A DNA stretch of 64,000 nt from Helicoverpa zea (lineage: Eukaryota > Arthropoda > Insecta > Lepidoptera > Noctuidae): contig NC_061473.1 of NCBI RefSeq assembly GCF_022581195.2, forward strand, positions 9,734,001-9,798,000. Reading direction: 5' to 3'. The position numbers and the translations under genes were made by a program. Below the pieces are notes generated by a model. It had not been told where the DNA came from, ran no database searches, and worked only from the letters and a program-made list of their open reading frames with translations. The stretch's first letter is position 1. Each line of letters opens with the position of its first letter. This document shows, in pieces, positions 11,076 to 21,603 of this stretch.

Positions 11076-13041
11076 CTTCATAAAATATTTCGTCCAAAGA
11101 TTGAGCTGGAGCACTCACATTGTTGAAGCGGCCCCAGCTTAAATACCACAATACTGTCATAGTATGAGCACAACACCCTACCGTACGGTTACCCACTAGA
11201 CAGTTACAATAGTAAGCAATGATACTTTCTAAAGAATTTGCCCGATCTTCATCTCTACTTATCAACAAATAAGAGTAATATGTTTTATGGCTCACATGGC
11301 GGGACTTAATTCTAGTCCTAATTAAATAATTATTTTGACCCAATATTAAGGGCAAATCCTCTTCCAAGACATCATTGCTTACTTCAACATTATAAGTACC
11401 ATTACTTCTTATGTGCTCCCCATAATAGGATCTAGCCTGTTTTAATTGGTAAGATCCCAATGCAAATCTTCTTAAATCATCTAAAGTTAATCTTGGAAAA
11501 TGATCTAAATGGGGAGCATTGCTGTCTATGTTTTGGAAAACCGTACGTCTCCTATTGATGTTATCCCTTCGAATAAATTCCCCCAAATAATTACTACTGT
11601 TTAATCTCGCCTGAGCAATTTGCACATACTCTGCAGCGTCAGGTCTATCTTCAATTGTTGGGTGGAATTTATTCAAAAGGGCACAAACAATTTTAAAATC
11701 ATCCATAAGGTGTGTTGATGCTCTGTTAAAATATTCTTGTCGAAACAGTTTGTAGTCTCTTTTGATGCGACCATTTACAATTTCAACTACCCATCTACAC
11801 ATAGTCACACACCTAGACTTGTTTGCTTGGTCAGTGGTCAATTGAAATTCACCTTCCAATAATGACTCAGGCATGTATGTTTTATAATTATAGCTTTGGA
11901 GTTCAGGGATCACGTCTCTAAATCCCCTATCCAATATAAAGACATCCCCCTGTCTAAAAAATGAGCGCATTGGACCACTTTCATTACGAAATAGATCACT
12001 CATGATTGTCGAGTCATTTTTTGTTGCTTCATATGGTCCAATGCACTCTAAAATATATCCATCACAACATGTGATTAAAAAGGGTTTAACCAAATTATTA
12101 TATTTGTGTAGACTATATGTCTGTTTCTGATATTTGTAGTTACTACTACTCTGTACATAAACATATGTACCATCACATATGACAATAGCAGGTTTAGAAT
12201 CTGGAGCCATGCTACTGTCTCCGAATAGACCTTCAGGAATAGTCCTGTTACGTGAGGCCACATTTTGTATATTAGTGTGATTAACTCCCAAATGCATTGG
12301 TACAAAATGTTCTTTTAAACATTCCCTAACAATGTTCATTTTTTTTTCTAATGTAGATCGTGGCAATTGAAAAAGAGTTGCCAGTCTTTGGTTGCTGTCC
12401 CCTGTCCTAAGTTTAACAAGAAATGTGCTTAATGCAAGGCTAGGATTTCTAACCTTATTATGTAAAGTAGGAAGGCTATTTAATATTTCATTAAACTGCA
12501 TCTCTGTAAGTCCCAGCCAATAATGGCGTAAATGTGCATCCATTGCTGCAATATTATTAAAATCTAAACTTCTTTGAGAAGCTCTTTCCAGTATGGAAAA
12601 TATATCATCAACTTGAAAGCTAGTAAAGTCATTTAGGTTGGTAGTCAGTTCATCCCACTGATTGCTATATAAATGGTGATGACAGATTCTAGCATTTAAA
12701 GGTATATATATATTGTACTGCAATAACAACAGTTCCTTTATAGTCATAGGTACTAAAAGACGTTCATCATTATCACAGCCTACAAACATACAGTGACGAG
12801 AAGCTGCAGCAACTCGTTTATACTTTTGTGAGTTAATCTTAGATTGAACTCGTAATGCTTGTTGTGGTTGAGATGTTGGAGCTGGCATTGGAGGTGGTTC
12901 AGGTATCTCGGGGTCTTCTAATGAAGATAGAGCTGCATCCATGACCCTTGCAGGTCTGTTTGAATCTTGAACCTCCAAACGTCTCGTCTCCCGAGTTGCT
13001 GCTAACCAGCAAGGAATGCACACTTTTTGTAAATGTGGAAC
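11071..13041 (-). CDS. Transposase exon 3 (catalytic core and SWIM motif)
   Basis: The acceptor TTTCATTTTAG is followed by GTTCCACATTTACAA (VPHLQ). The exon gives 656 residues and the stop, with the DDE triad and the SWIM cysteines/histidine listed in the gene entry. Confidence 0.85.
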   Translation of the reverse strand, partial: VPHLQKVCIPCWLAATRETRRLEVQDSNRPARVMDAALSSLEDPEIPEPPPMPAPTSQPQQALRVQSKINSQKYKRVAAASRHCMFVGCDNDERLLVPMTIKELLLLQYNIYIPLNARICHHHLYSNQWDELTTNLNDFTSFQVDDIFSILERASQRSLDFNNIAAMDAHLRHYWLGLTEMQFNEILNSLPTLHNKVRNPSLALSTFLVKLRTGDSNQRLATLFQLPRSTLEKKMNIVRECLKEHFVPMHLGVNHTNIQNVASRNRTIPEGLFGDSSMAPDSKPAIVICDGTYVYVQSSSNYKYQKQTYSLHKYNNLVKPFLITCCDGYILECIGPYEATKNDSTIMSDLFRNESGPMRSFFRQGDVFILDRGFRDVIPELQSYNYKTYMPESLLEGEFQLTTDQANKSRCVTMCRWVVEIVNGRIKRDYKLFRQEYFNRASTHLMDDFKIVCALLNKFHPTIEDRPDAAEYVQIAQARLNSSNYLGEFIRRDNINRRRTVFQNIDSNAPHLDHFPRLTLDDLRRFALGSYQLKQARSYYGEHIRSNGTYNVEVSNDVLEEDLPLILGQNNYLIRTRIKSRHVSHKTYYSYLLISRDEDRANSLESIIAYYCNCLVGNRTVGCCAHTMTVLWYLSWGRFNNVSAPAQSLDEIFYEE

Positions 13042-14024
13042 CTAAAATGAAATAGTTGGTATTAGTGAATATCAGAATAGGTACCAAACCCTATATTGTT
13101 ATTGTGCAAGCATATGAATAAAAATAGCATCAATTAGAAATAAACTATGCAGCATTTTTTCTGAAACATTATTTAGAAAATGTTAAACACAATTGCAGGG
13201 TATGAGATCTCAGGTTCAGTTCCAGGATTGGGTTTCTGGGTATTTCCATTAAGATTTCATGAGTAGTAACCAGAAGAGCCTGGAATACTGGGTTTGTGCC
13301 TGGTTGATTGCATGGTCTCACCGTTATTACTTAGAACATAACTGACAAAATGTATTGTGTACTGTTAGGTACACCTCTGCCTAATCGTCGTCACGCTTGT
13401 GATTGGGGATTATAGGCGTGATGATACAGAATGTTATTAAATAATACTCACCAGATGTGCTAAAGTCCATCTTAAAATCATGCTACGTTGTGGACAGTCT
13501 AACTCAACTCTGTGGGTTCTCCGACTTGCAACAGAGATACCACATCCATAACAAACATTTAAGTGACCATATGCAGGTGATATATCCTCGTGGGATCCAG
13601 TTATATTTGACAATATCCTTTCTTGCAACAGCAAATAACATTCAATACATAGGATATCATCTGACGTTACCTGGAAAAGATTATATTCTATACTATTCTA
13701 TATTTATAACTGCTTAAACTTGTAAATACATAAACTCTCATAAAGAACTAAGTTTACAGTGCTAAGTTTACTCTAATCAAATGTTATTTTGAGTTTGCAT
13801 AATGCATTTAACCACTATATTTATATTGTCCACAATAATTATTATTGTTTATGCACACGATAACTTACAGGTGTAGGCGTTGTCCAAGTTCGTAGAAGAA
13901 CTGTCATTTGCTCGTTCAACTCCTCAACTGTATACCGGCGTAAATTAGACGCTAGTAAAAGGGAACAGTTAATACAGCGTCGGTAAGACAGGCGGTGTGC
14001 CCGACTTCTGGCTGGGGTAGACAT
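11071..14024 (-). CDS. Three-exon DDE transposase with four CxxC pairs and a SWIM zinc motif, 781 aa
   Basis: The likely mRNA joins 14024-13869, 13670-13452 and 13041-11071, all phase 0 with no frame break. The start MSTPARSRAH has A at -3. Zinc-type pairs are CINC (exon 1), CIEC and CYGC (exon 2) and CIPC (exon 3). A further C/H-rich patch (CMFVGC ... CHHH) follows at about residues 209-247. The catalytic core resembles the DDE_Tnp_4/IS5-like endonucleases: VICDGTYVYV (Asp about 415), FILDRGFRD (Asp about 496) and WVVEIVNGRIK (Glu about 545). The C-terminus has CNC...CAH (about 737-751), the CxCxnCxH pattern of SWIM fingers. The protein should cut and join DNA in the nucleus. All three acidic residues are present, so it could be active. 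No flanking inverted repeats were found, so it may be a transposon whose ends I missed or a domesticated gene. The exact superfamily is uncertain; a PIF/Harbinger-related origin is inferred. Confidence 0.85.
13452..13670 (-). CDS. Transposase exon 2 (two CxxC pairs)
   Basis: The acceptor ATCTTTTCCAG precedes GTAACGTCAGATGAT (VTSDD) and the donor is CTG|GTGAGT. The 73 codons carry ECY- and CGI-containing pairs (LCIECYLLLQERI and VCYGCGISV). They are in frame with both neighbours. Confidence 0.8.
13869..14024 (-). CDS. Transposase exon 1 (start codon and first CxxC pair)
   Basis: 52 codons run from MSTPARSRAHRLSYRRCINC to WTTPTP, ending at CCT|GTAAGTTA. The open frame extends upstream to 14060 without another ATG, so 14024 is the start. 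Confidence 0.8.
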
Positions 14025-14076
14025 AGTTCTGACAAAAACAGTTCGGGAGTTCAATATCACACAAGGATTTCACTAA

Positions 14077-14186
14077 GAGTCAAATTGTTCTCCAAGAATA
14101 GCACTTTATCTCACAAAGAACAGCACAAACAAGAGTCAAGCACTTAGAGTCAATATCTCACAAAGAGGAGTCAATTATCTCACAAA
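14077..14186 (-). promoter_or_regulatory. Cluster of GAGTCAA and TCTCACAAA repeats upstream of the transposase
   Basis: GAGTCAA occurs at 14077, 14133, 14147 and 14168, and TCTCACAAA at 14109, 14156 and 14178. The interleaved pair lies 50-160 bp upstream of the start codon. It may be a promoter array or transposase-binding sites (inference). Confidence 0.45.
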
Positions 14187-14925
14187 ACATAAAGTAAGTA
14201 CGCGAGGAACTTATTAGCTCAACTCGGTGGTAGCAGAAAGGCACGTATCGTAAATAATAACTAAGTAAATACGGAATTCAAAACTCAACGTATTATACAA
14301 AGCAATCACGAACACACAACGAACGAACGTCAAAGTGATGTGACATGCGCAAGTAAATGTTGCCAGAGCAATTATATTTAATCATTAATAAATCGATTTA
14401 AGTTTTTAAATTACGTAAGGCTTTTATTTTAATTTAAAATCGCTCTTATCTTATCTATCTTATCTTATCTGTTCAACAATATAGACTTATCATGAATATA
14501 GTTAGAATAATAATTAAAAATAATTGTATTTTTTTATTTTTAATAACTGTTTTGTTTTGATATCGATTACTCTATTGATTAAAATACGTAATTTTCAATA
14601 GTTATTTGATATCTGGCAACTTTTTTTTGTTTACCAATCAAACGGATGTCGACGTAATGTTTAACTATTAATTAATTTTAACTTTATTCCCAGGGTGAAA
14701 GAAATTGTATAAAAAATAATTTGGAAACAAAAAAATAAACAATATTTTTAGGTTATTATTCCATTCAGGCACACGATACCACAAAAGGGACCTGCCCCGT
14801 GGCAATCTCCTTTCAGATCCCACACATGCTTGCAAGTAAACTGAGCGTGTAACATTCCTCTAACACCTAACAAACGAGCTGATGACCTTGAAGACCTGAA
14901 CCGATTTCCACCAAACATAGCTAAG
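14187..14925. other. AT-rich sequence with a short TATCT microsatellite
   Basis: There is a CTTAT/TATCT array at about 14448-14472. No gene and no inverted partner for a transposon end were found. Confidence 0.5.
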
Positions 14926-15002
14926 AACACTCCCGAATGACACTCCTTTTAAACAAAAAAAACCGCATTACAATCGGATCATCCGTTTGGGAGCTACGAT
15001 GC

Positions 15003-15044
<42 letters not shown>

Positions 15045-15090
15045 TCAAACTTATAACACCCCGTCGTTTTTGCGTCGGGGGTTAAAAAGC
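14926..15090 (-). repeat. Dispersed moth repeat with (CA)n microsatellite
   Basis: A common repeat that on the + strand ends in ACACCCCGTCGTTTTTGCG and CGGGGGTTAAAAAG. It contains a CA run at about 15004-15039. No coding capacity. Confidence 0.7.
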
Positions 15091-16175
15091 GTCTGAGCGG
15101 GGCGAGCACGGAGGAGAAGTGGGGACGAGGATAACAATACGCGCGCTAGCTTATAACTAAAAGTCGTAAGCGACAAAATGGTTTTGTAATTTTATTATTT
15201 AGAAATGATAATTTGATAAAAATTCCTTCCACAATTTTAAAGAGTATGTATATACTCAACTACTAAAAAAGTTAAGAGGCTTAAATCGGTCCCGTTTGCC
15301 CATAATATGTGAATCTCTTTTTAAAAAGAGGTATGTTTGATATATTTTTCTCTGTTATAAAAGTTACCTAATCATGTTTTGCAGTCTAACAAAATAAGGT
15401 TTATATCATGAACTTTCAGGTAACCAAGTTGTATTTTGATCCGTTTTGTATTTACTGAGAAAAATTTAGATCCTTGGCGCCAAAGTTTCCAATTCGTCCT
15501 CTTAATGAAGGAAAACCGTTAAAAACTAACAGACAGAATTGAGTAAACTTGATTGTTCAACAAAAACTCGCTTACGAGCTCTTCAAAAATAAAACATAAA
15601 AAAAAACTGTAACACTTTCATATCGACCTACATTGCGAAACATTTCTCCGAAACTACTGAACCAAAACAAAGCAAAAACTACCAGAAAAACTAGACACAG
15701 TTTAATTTAAGTTTTTTAGATATTAAACGTGTTTCATTTAATGGTACATGGATTCTGTTTAAAAATCTTAAAAATTGTAGACCGAACTTTTGGTCAAAAA
15801 AGAAACCAGAAATCTACAAATATGAAAGCTTATGTAAGTAATTGTTATATTTATAATTAAAATTGGCAAATACTAGCTTACACTAGTGGCTAAAATGTGT
15901 TATTCTAAAAAGTATTTCATCAGCTATCACTGCCAAATTTCGTCTAAATCTGTTCAGCCGTTAATGCGTGTAACACTAATATACTCATAAGTATATGTTT
16001 ATTTTTATGCCTTTAGGTTTAATATTATTTAGTTTAATTCATGATATAATTTCATTAAGTTACCTAAATAGTTATTTTATTAAACAAATCTCTATATTGC
16101 ACATTCCACTTTAGTTTAGATAATAATTGTAAAACAATGCCGATACCCTTGCAATGTTCACACCGAATCTAAATA
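15091..16175. other. No gene seen
   Basis: GC-richer at 15091-15170, otherwise AT-rich. Nothing recognised. Confidence 0.5.
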
Positions 16176-16345
16176 TGAAGCCTATTTAAATTTCAACCCT
16201 ATCTCTTAGGGCATAAAGTTTAAAATAACAGTGACCGGGTTACCTAGATTTGAGAATCTAAATACCATCACCATTATTTAAATTTCAACCCTAAGTCTTA
16301 TAGCATAAAGTTAAAAATATAAGTGACCGGTTTACCCAGATCTGA
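16176..16345 (+). repeat. Imperfect tandem duplication, about 90-bp unit
   Basis: ATTTAAATTTCAACCCTA begins both copies (about 16184 and 16277). Both continue through GCATAAAGTT and AGTGACCGG to TACC(T/C)AGAT. Confidence 0.75.
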
Positions 16346-16591
16346 TAAGTTGAGTGAATGACAACATTAGTTGTTTCATTCAGTAGTGTTCTAGTTCATT
16401 CAACCCTGGTAAAGGAAATCGGTTTTCATGGCCATTTTTAGAAATAAAGAAAACTGACTTACTAGCTGAATCAATTGTTATGTCCTATAGACGGAAATAC
16501 AGCCATTTTATTATTTACTAAGCCCAAGTTCACCGATGAAATAAACGACCATTTTTCCAAACAACAAAAACACTTTTAAGAAAAACGTACG

Positions 16592-16820
16592 TCATTTCTT
16601 AGGTCTTCCTCTTCCTCTCCATCCATCGTTTGCATGCATATCATCCCTCCTCATTACATGCCCATACCATGACAATCTTCTACTTCTCATCTTTTCTGTA
16701 ACTGGCGCTACTTTCAGACTTCCTCTAATGTAATCATTCCTCACTTTATCCATTCTTGTAACACCACACATCTCAGCATTCTCATTTCTGCTACATGCAC
16801 TCTCTTCTCATCCCTCTTTT
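16592..16820 (-). pseudogene. RTE-type LINE, C-terminal fragment
   Basis: On the - strand the reading passes from RVHVAEMRMLRC to VTRMDKVRNDYIRGSLKVAP, then SWYGHVMRRDD and GRGRPKK, a pattern typical of RTE-clade reverse transcriptases near their C-terminus. A 2-base indel near 16775 shifts the frame and a TGA follows GRPKK, so it is dead. The piece just upstream in the LINE is found at 17536-17620, on the other side of an inserted repeat. Confidence 0.75.
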
Positions 16821-16821
16821 T

Positions 16822-17528
16822 AACCGACTTCCCAAAAAGGAGGAGGTTCTCTATTCGGCCGGTATGTTTTTTTTTTTTTTCTATGTATGTACATCGATTA
16901 CTCCGAGGTTTATAGACCGATTTACGTGATTCTTTTTTGTTCGACTCGGAATAGCTGCCAGTTGGTCCCATAGTCATCAGGTCAGGATCTGATGATGGAA
17001 ACCCTGAGAAATCGAGGGCAACCTTCGAAAGTTGTAGGCATACATAGGGTAAAAACTTGACACTCAGGTGTACGCCTAAAAGCACTATTCAACAGTGAAG
17101 ATTTGGAGCTGACCTGATGATGGAGACCAGAGAGGGCCGAGGGAACTCGACAACTGAATATGTAAACTACCTCGTGTTTGAGCTTAAATTATTTGTATTG
17201 ACAAGACCTTTGCAACAGTGAAGGTTTGGAGCTGACCTGATGATGGAGACCAGAGAAAGTCGAGGGAACTCGACAACTGAATATGTAAATACCTCGTATT
17301 TGGACTTATATTCTTTGTATTGATGAGAACTTCCCACTTATATGGATAGTGACAACTATTCGTATCACTGAAAAGCTGTAAATAAAAAACTAACCTAGAA
17401 GTCGGTGGCAAAATTAACTTAGTAACATCCATTAGACACCGACTTCTAGGCCGATGCACCTAAAATTAGTTTTTTTTTTTTGCTTTTTAGTGTTTTGGGA
17501 AGTCGGTTTAATTTTTTTGTAAAAAAGT
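16822..17528. mobile_element. Family F repeat inserted in the LINE
   Basis: It starts TTAACCGACTTCCCAAAAAG and ends in a hairpin unit (CCTAGAAGTCGGTG ... CACCGACTTCTAGG, 17394-17448) followed by a tail rich in T. It contains two roughly 115-bp tandem units that start CAGTGAAG(A/G)TTTGGAGC at about 17092 and 17216. A second copy is at 29035-29703 in inverse orientation. No protein. Confidence 0.8.
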
Positions 17529-17535
17529 TTTTTAT

Positions 17536-17620
17536 TCAATGCCCAACACTCCGATCCATACAGGACGACAGGTCAAAATTCCTTCTTCAATCCACCTTAA
17601 AACCGGCTCTTAATATAACA
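17536..17620 (-). pseudogene. RTE-type LINE, upstream part of the split copy
   Basis: On the - strand it reads LYGSECWALNK, a diagnostic RTE segment that normally continues straight into KxDEKRVHVAEMRMLR. Here the 0.7-kb family F repeat separates the two. A stop precedes the segment. Confidence 0.7.
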
Positions 17621-18969
17621 ATTGCCTCTGTTGAATTCCTGTGAGCATTTATTTATTATTAATACACCATAACAAATCCATAGATTCCGATCAATAATTT
17701 ACGAGCCTCCATTAACAATGAATCAATGTCTAAACAACAAACACTTGTCTATGGAATGTCGTAAACATTAGCACTCCTTTACCCTAATCTGCGCCTGCGC
17801 AGGTGTCTTACAAGACTATCCAGCTATATTTGTTTACCATTTTGGCGTCGAGCAAGCTTTAACAATTTATTCTATGACCCCAATATCTCTTGAGTAAGAC
17901 CTGATGACAATCCCAACAAAAGATTTTCAACCTTAAAGCTGGGCTGTTAAAGTTGGTAATAGCTTGTATCGTACAAGGAGTTATGATGTTGTGGGTTTGA
18001 AGTTGAAATCTTGCACATCTGAAATCAAATTGCAGAAAAGAATTTGTCTCATTAAGAGTAATTCGCTCTAGGCTGTTAGAGGTCTGTGGCATTCCATTGA
18101 CAAGAATGTCGATTTACTAAGGTTTGGCCATGTTTTAATTGCTTCAAAAATAATTAATAGTGCTTTCGATTCCCAAGTTGGTAAAATATCAAGTTTTCCA
18201 CCAATAATGAGCTTTTAGTGCGGCCTGAATACTGCAGTAAATAATTTAATAGATAGTGAACCTGTTGCTGAGGTTTCACTCGTCTTAAATCCTAGTGTCA
18301 TTGGAATACCTTTTGTAGCTTACCGTCGAAAAACAGCAACTGCCGTAATTCCAAGCTTAAACGCATGTTTTCTTAAGTAAGACACGTTAAACCCTACCTA
18401 ATCTACCTATTTACAAAAATAAAAAAAGGAAAAATAAAAACTATGTACCAAAAAATTCATCCGCATCGGCCCAAAGCGGGGATCGTGCCCAAAAGGCTGC
18501 ATTGCCACGCTAAAATATAGGTGCCTATATTTTCTTTAGTATAAAAGAAGATTTCAAATCAAGTCAAATATAGGCCAATGACGCTAGAACATTACATTTT
18601 CACCGCAACAATACCACCGAAGAGCTAATATCTACATAACCTTAATACCCTCACTACAAGCTAGGTACCAAGCTTTGGTACTAAGTGCACCGTGGGAACC
18701 AGGCACCCTCGTATTGTGATGATAATTGAAACATAGCTGATCCACATAGTTGGATACAAGAAACGGAGTGTTTTGTGTTGTTTCTCTCGTGTAGTCATTG
18801 GGGTTTTCTAAAATAGTTTTAGGTGAAAGAGGGAAAGATAAGTGTATGTTATGGATTTCATTTGTGATCGGAACTGATTTTAAAATGTCCTCTTGGTTTA
18901 AGTACACATTATTTCTAACCCTGAATCACTCAAACACTACTTAACTTTAAGTTTCACCACAGATTACTA
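17621..18969. other. No gene seen; one 22-bp palindrome
   Basis: AAAATATAGGTGCCTATATT (18513 onward) is the start of a perfect 10-bp inverted repeat with a 2-base centre. A degenerate SINE B-box-like piece lies near 18470-18500. The - strand frames at 17859 and 18632 are unsupported. Confidence 0.45.
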
Positions 18970-18972
18970 TAA

Positions 18973-19373
18973 GGGTGCGTCCACATCTGGCGAATGCGCC
19001 GCGAATGCGCAGCACGCGAGCCGATCGCGAGCTGTCCGCGAGCTGCGCGCGTGCAGTCACTGCAATAGTTCGGTGCGCCTCTTTAGCGCAACTCACGCAA
19101 GGCTCGTATAGAGCGCGCGAGCGGCGCGCGATCTGCGCGCAATCAGTTCTCGCCCTTACAGTTCCGTATATTGGCTCAGTACTATCGAAGATGGCAGACG
19201 TCGCGCGCCGCCTGCGCGCCGCTCGCGTGCGGCGCTTAGGTCGCGCGCGAGCTGCGCGCGGGCGGCGCAGAAGCGGCGCACGAACAAAAATGCACGCGCG
19301 CAGCTCGCGGACAGCTCGCGATCGGCTCGCGTGCTGCGCATTCGCGGCGCATTCGCCAGATGTGGACGCACCC
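18973..19373 (+). mobile_element. GC-rich 401-bp MITE, copy 1
   Basis: The ends are GGGTGCGTCC and GGACGCACCC with 83-bp inverted repeats. TAA duplications lie at 18970-18972 and 19374-19376. The element is extremely CpG-rich (CGCGCGAGC-type words) in an AT-rich setting. A 3-bp TWA duplication suits PIF/Harbinger-type MITEs. The 133-aa open frame is a by-product of GC content. Copy 2 (39931-40331) is inverted and differs at one position. Confidence 0.9.
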
Positions 19374-19376
19374 TAA

Positions 19377-21600
19377 TAGTTACTGGATTAACTTAAAAGT
19401 CTTTCTGTCGCAGCTGTTGTGCGTTAGTGGCAGTGATAAAATAATGTTTAAATAGCACTTAAAATTAACTGACGATTGAGTATTCTGTTTAAAAATATCA
19501 TAATATGAAGTTCACCCGTATATCGTGACAGCTTTCTCAGCAGTTTTTCCTTCTGCCGTTATAAAAAGGCCTTTTAATCCAAGAAAACTTTATTGGTTTG
19601 GCGAAATTATCCATTTGTAGCCCCTTGAATCATACTAGATTTTCGACTACTTATACTATAAACTACTAGGTAAAACCGTTTTTTCCTATTGTAGTATTTG
19701 AAGGCATTCAAAGCTAGAGTTCAAACAAACGGCCAGCCTAACAGTGCAGTTTGACCTTAATGGTCGGCATTCAGCTGTCAGCATCAATCATGAGATGTGG
19801 TGGCGTGAGTCAGCAGATATTGGTAATGGAAGATGCTACTCCAAAATCAGCTATAATACTATTATCTATACTATTAATGTTATATGGCTCCAAAACTACT
19901 AAACCAATTTGAAAAATTAATTCATTGTTTGAAAACTACACAATTCCCGAGTAACACGGCCTATATTGTATCCGGGTACGTTCCTCTCCAGGAACCGCGT
20001 GAAAACCGCTAGTCTATGCGAATATTATAAAGCTGACGAGTTTGTTTGCTTAAACGCGCTACTCTCAAGAGTTACTGATCCGATTTTCAGTGTTAGATAG
20101 CTCACTTATCGAGGCAGGCCCTTTTTATTCGGTTTCACAAAGTGATTCCCACGGGACGCTGGTAAACCGCTGGTGTAAGCTTATACATTGCAGTGTCAGA
20201 ATTTTTCACCCATCCAAACTTTTACGCTTATAATACTAATGTGATTTCAACTTAGGTACATTGAAAGATCATGGTAACCTATCAAAATCCACGCCCTTCT
20301 CAAAAAGCTCAACAGTCAATCACCCACTATTCGCACGCCATACAAACGTCAGTTAACTGTTTGACACTTCGATGACGTCATCGCATGCGTGCGCGCCGGT
20401 AGGCTCGTCGACAATCCCTCTTGTAGTGAAGGAAGATGGAACAGACATGGGTAGGGTATTCTGTTGTCAGTCAATTGTTTTTTTTACTTCTTAAAAGCAG
20501 TATTGTGAATGTAGGAAGTTTACTTTGAGCTTCCTTATGCTAGGTACAATATTACGTACATAAAGAAAGTAAAGAATCGAGGGTTTATATATTTTTTTTT
20601 AAGTAAAGAGAATTGTTACATTATTGATGGAAGACTCCATCAATATTAATGATTGGAGAACGGGCGATATGGGAAAAAATAAGAAAGCGGTGGATGAATT
20701 TGAATGTCTTTGTGAGTATGATGACAAAATGCATAGACTCGGTAGTTTTTGTGGCTTCCAAGACTATTATTAAAAACCTCGATCTCCTTATTACAAGAAT
20801 TAGACAGGAGTGTGTAATAACGTGGCTTTGCTTCTACCTAAAACTCAACTCTTCAGTTAAATAGAATTCTTCATACTTTGCGCTGCCGGATCCATATCAA
20901 AGTTTCTATCTTACAAAATATACCTACTAATTGTAAAAATTGAGTGAACAATCAAAGGATCGAGAGGTGTGGAGACAAAATGGGGAGGATTTTGCCCAGC
21001 AATGGGACAGTAAAAGCTAAAAAAAAAATGAGTGTACCAAGTACACCTTCTTAAAGGTAAACATTTTCTGCATATCCTCTATCCGTACCTCTTCCTTATC
21101 AATATAAAAGTCGTACATCTCAGAATCCAGTATGTTTAACGAAAGTGATAGTTGACTGTCGACTGGTCGTACCCGCTGCCACTGGTTACAGGTTATCATA
21201 ACTGTGTACTCACTGTAGGCTGTTGGGGCTGACCGTTACCTACTGGAGATTCAGGTCCTCACCTGATGAGAGGCTTTTAACATGTAAATGTTTGCTGGTA
21301 ATTTATTTGCATAGTGTGTTTTGGGTTTCCAATGTAAGTATAGTCAAATAGTTTTGACGACTCACTAAATTAAGCTATTTGGCGACTCGCACAAACGCAG
21401 TAGGCACTGGTTTTTAGAAGATTTTCACCACCGTGAGGTTTTTATAGGTCGAACTTCAGGGCAGAACAGTGAGAATTTTGCTAGTTTTAATATTGCATGA
21501 TAACATTTTTTGGTGACTTGCGGAACGTTAGTAGAGTGACTCGCATAAAAAAAATCAGAAAATATTACAACCCATATTAAAATGTATTAAACACTGTATG
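19377..21600. other. Intron-like or intergenic; family B fragments and a CRE-like palindrome
   Basis: Degraded family B pieces lie at about 19940-20010 and 20090-20180. A CpG-rich spot at 20335-20440 includes GATGACGTCATC (20371-20382). The open frame at 20649-20864 has no recognised motif. Confidence 0.45.
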
Positions 21601-21603
21601 TAA

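Noticed and set aside
10988..14400. Terminal inverted repeats around the transposase
   Set aside because: AATAGTTATT-like words occur on both sides (near 11010 and 14600) but in direct, not inverted, orientation and are AT-rich, so no transposon ends are called.
15004..15039. CRISPR-like or tandem array
   Set aside because: It is a simple (CA)n microsatellite inside a dispersed repeat.
18975..19376. 133-aa and 71-aa open frames in the GC-rich MITE
   Set aside because: They appear in both copies only because CpG-rich inverted repeats lack stop codons. Both strands are open and no motif is present.
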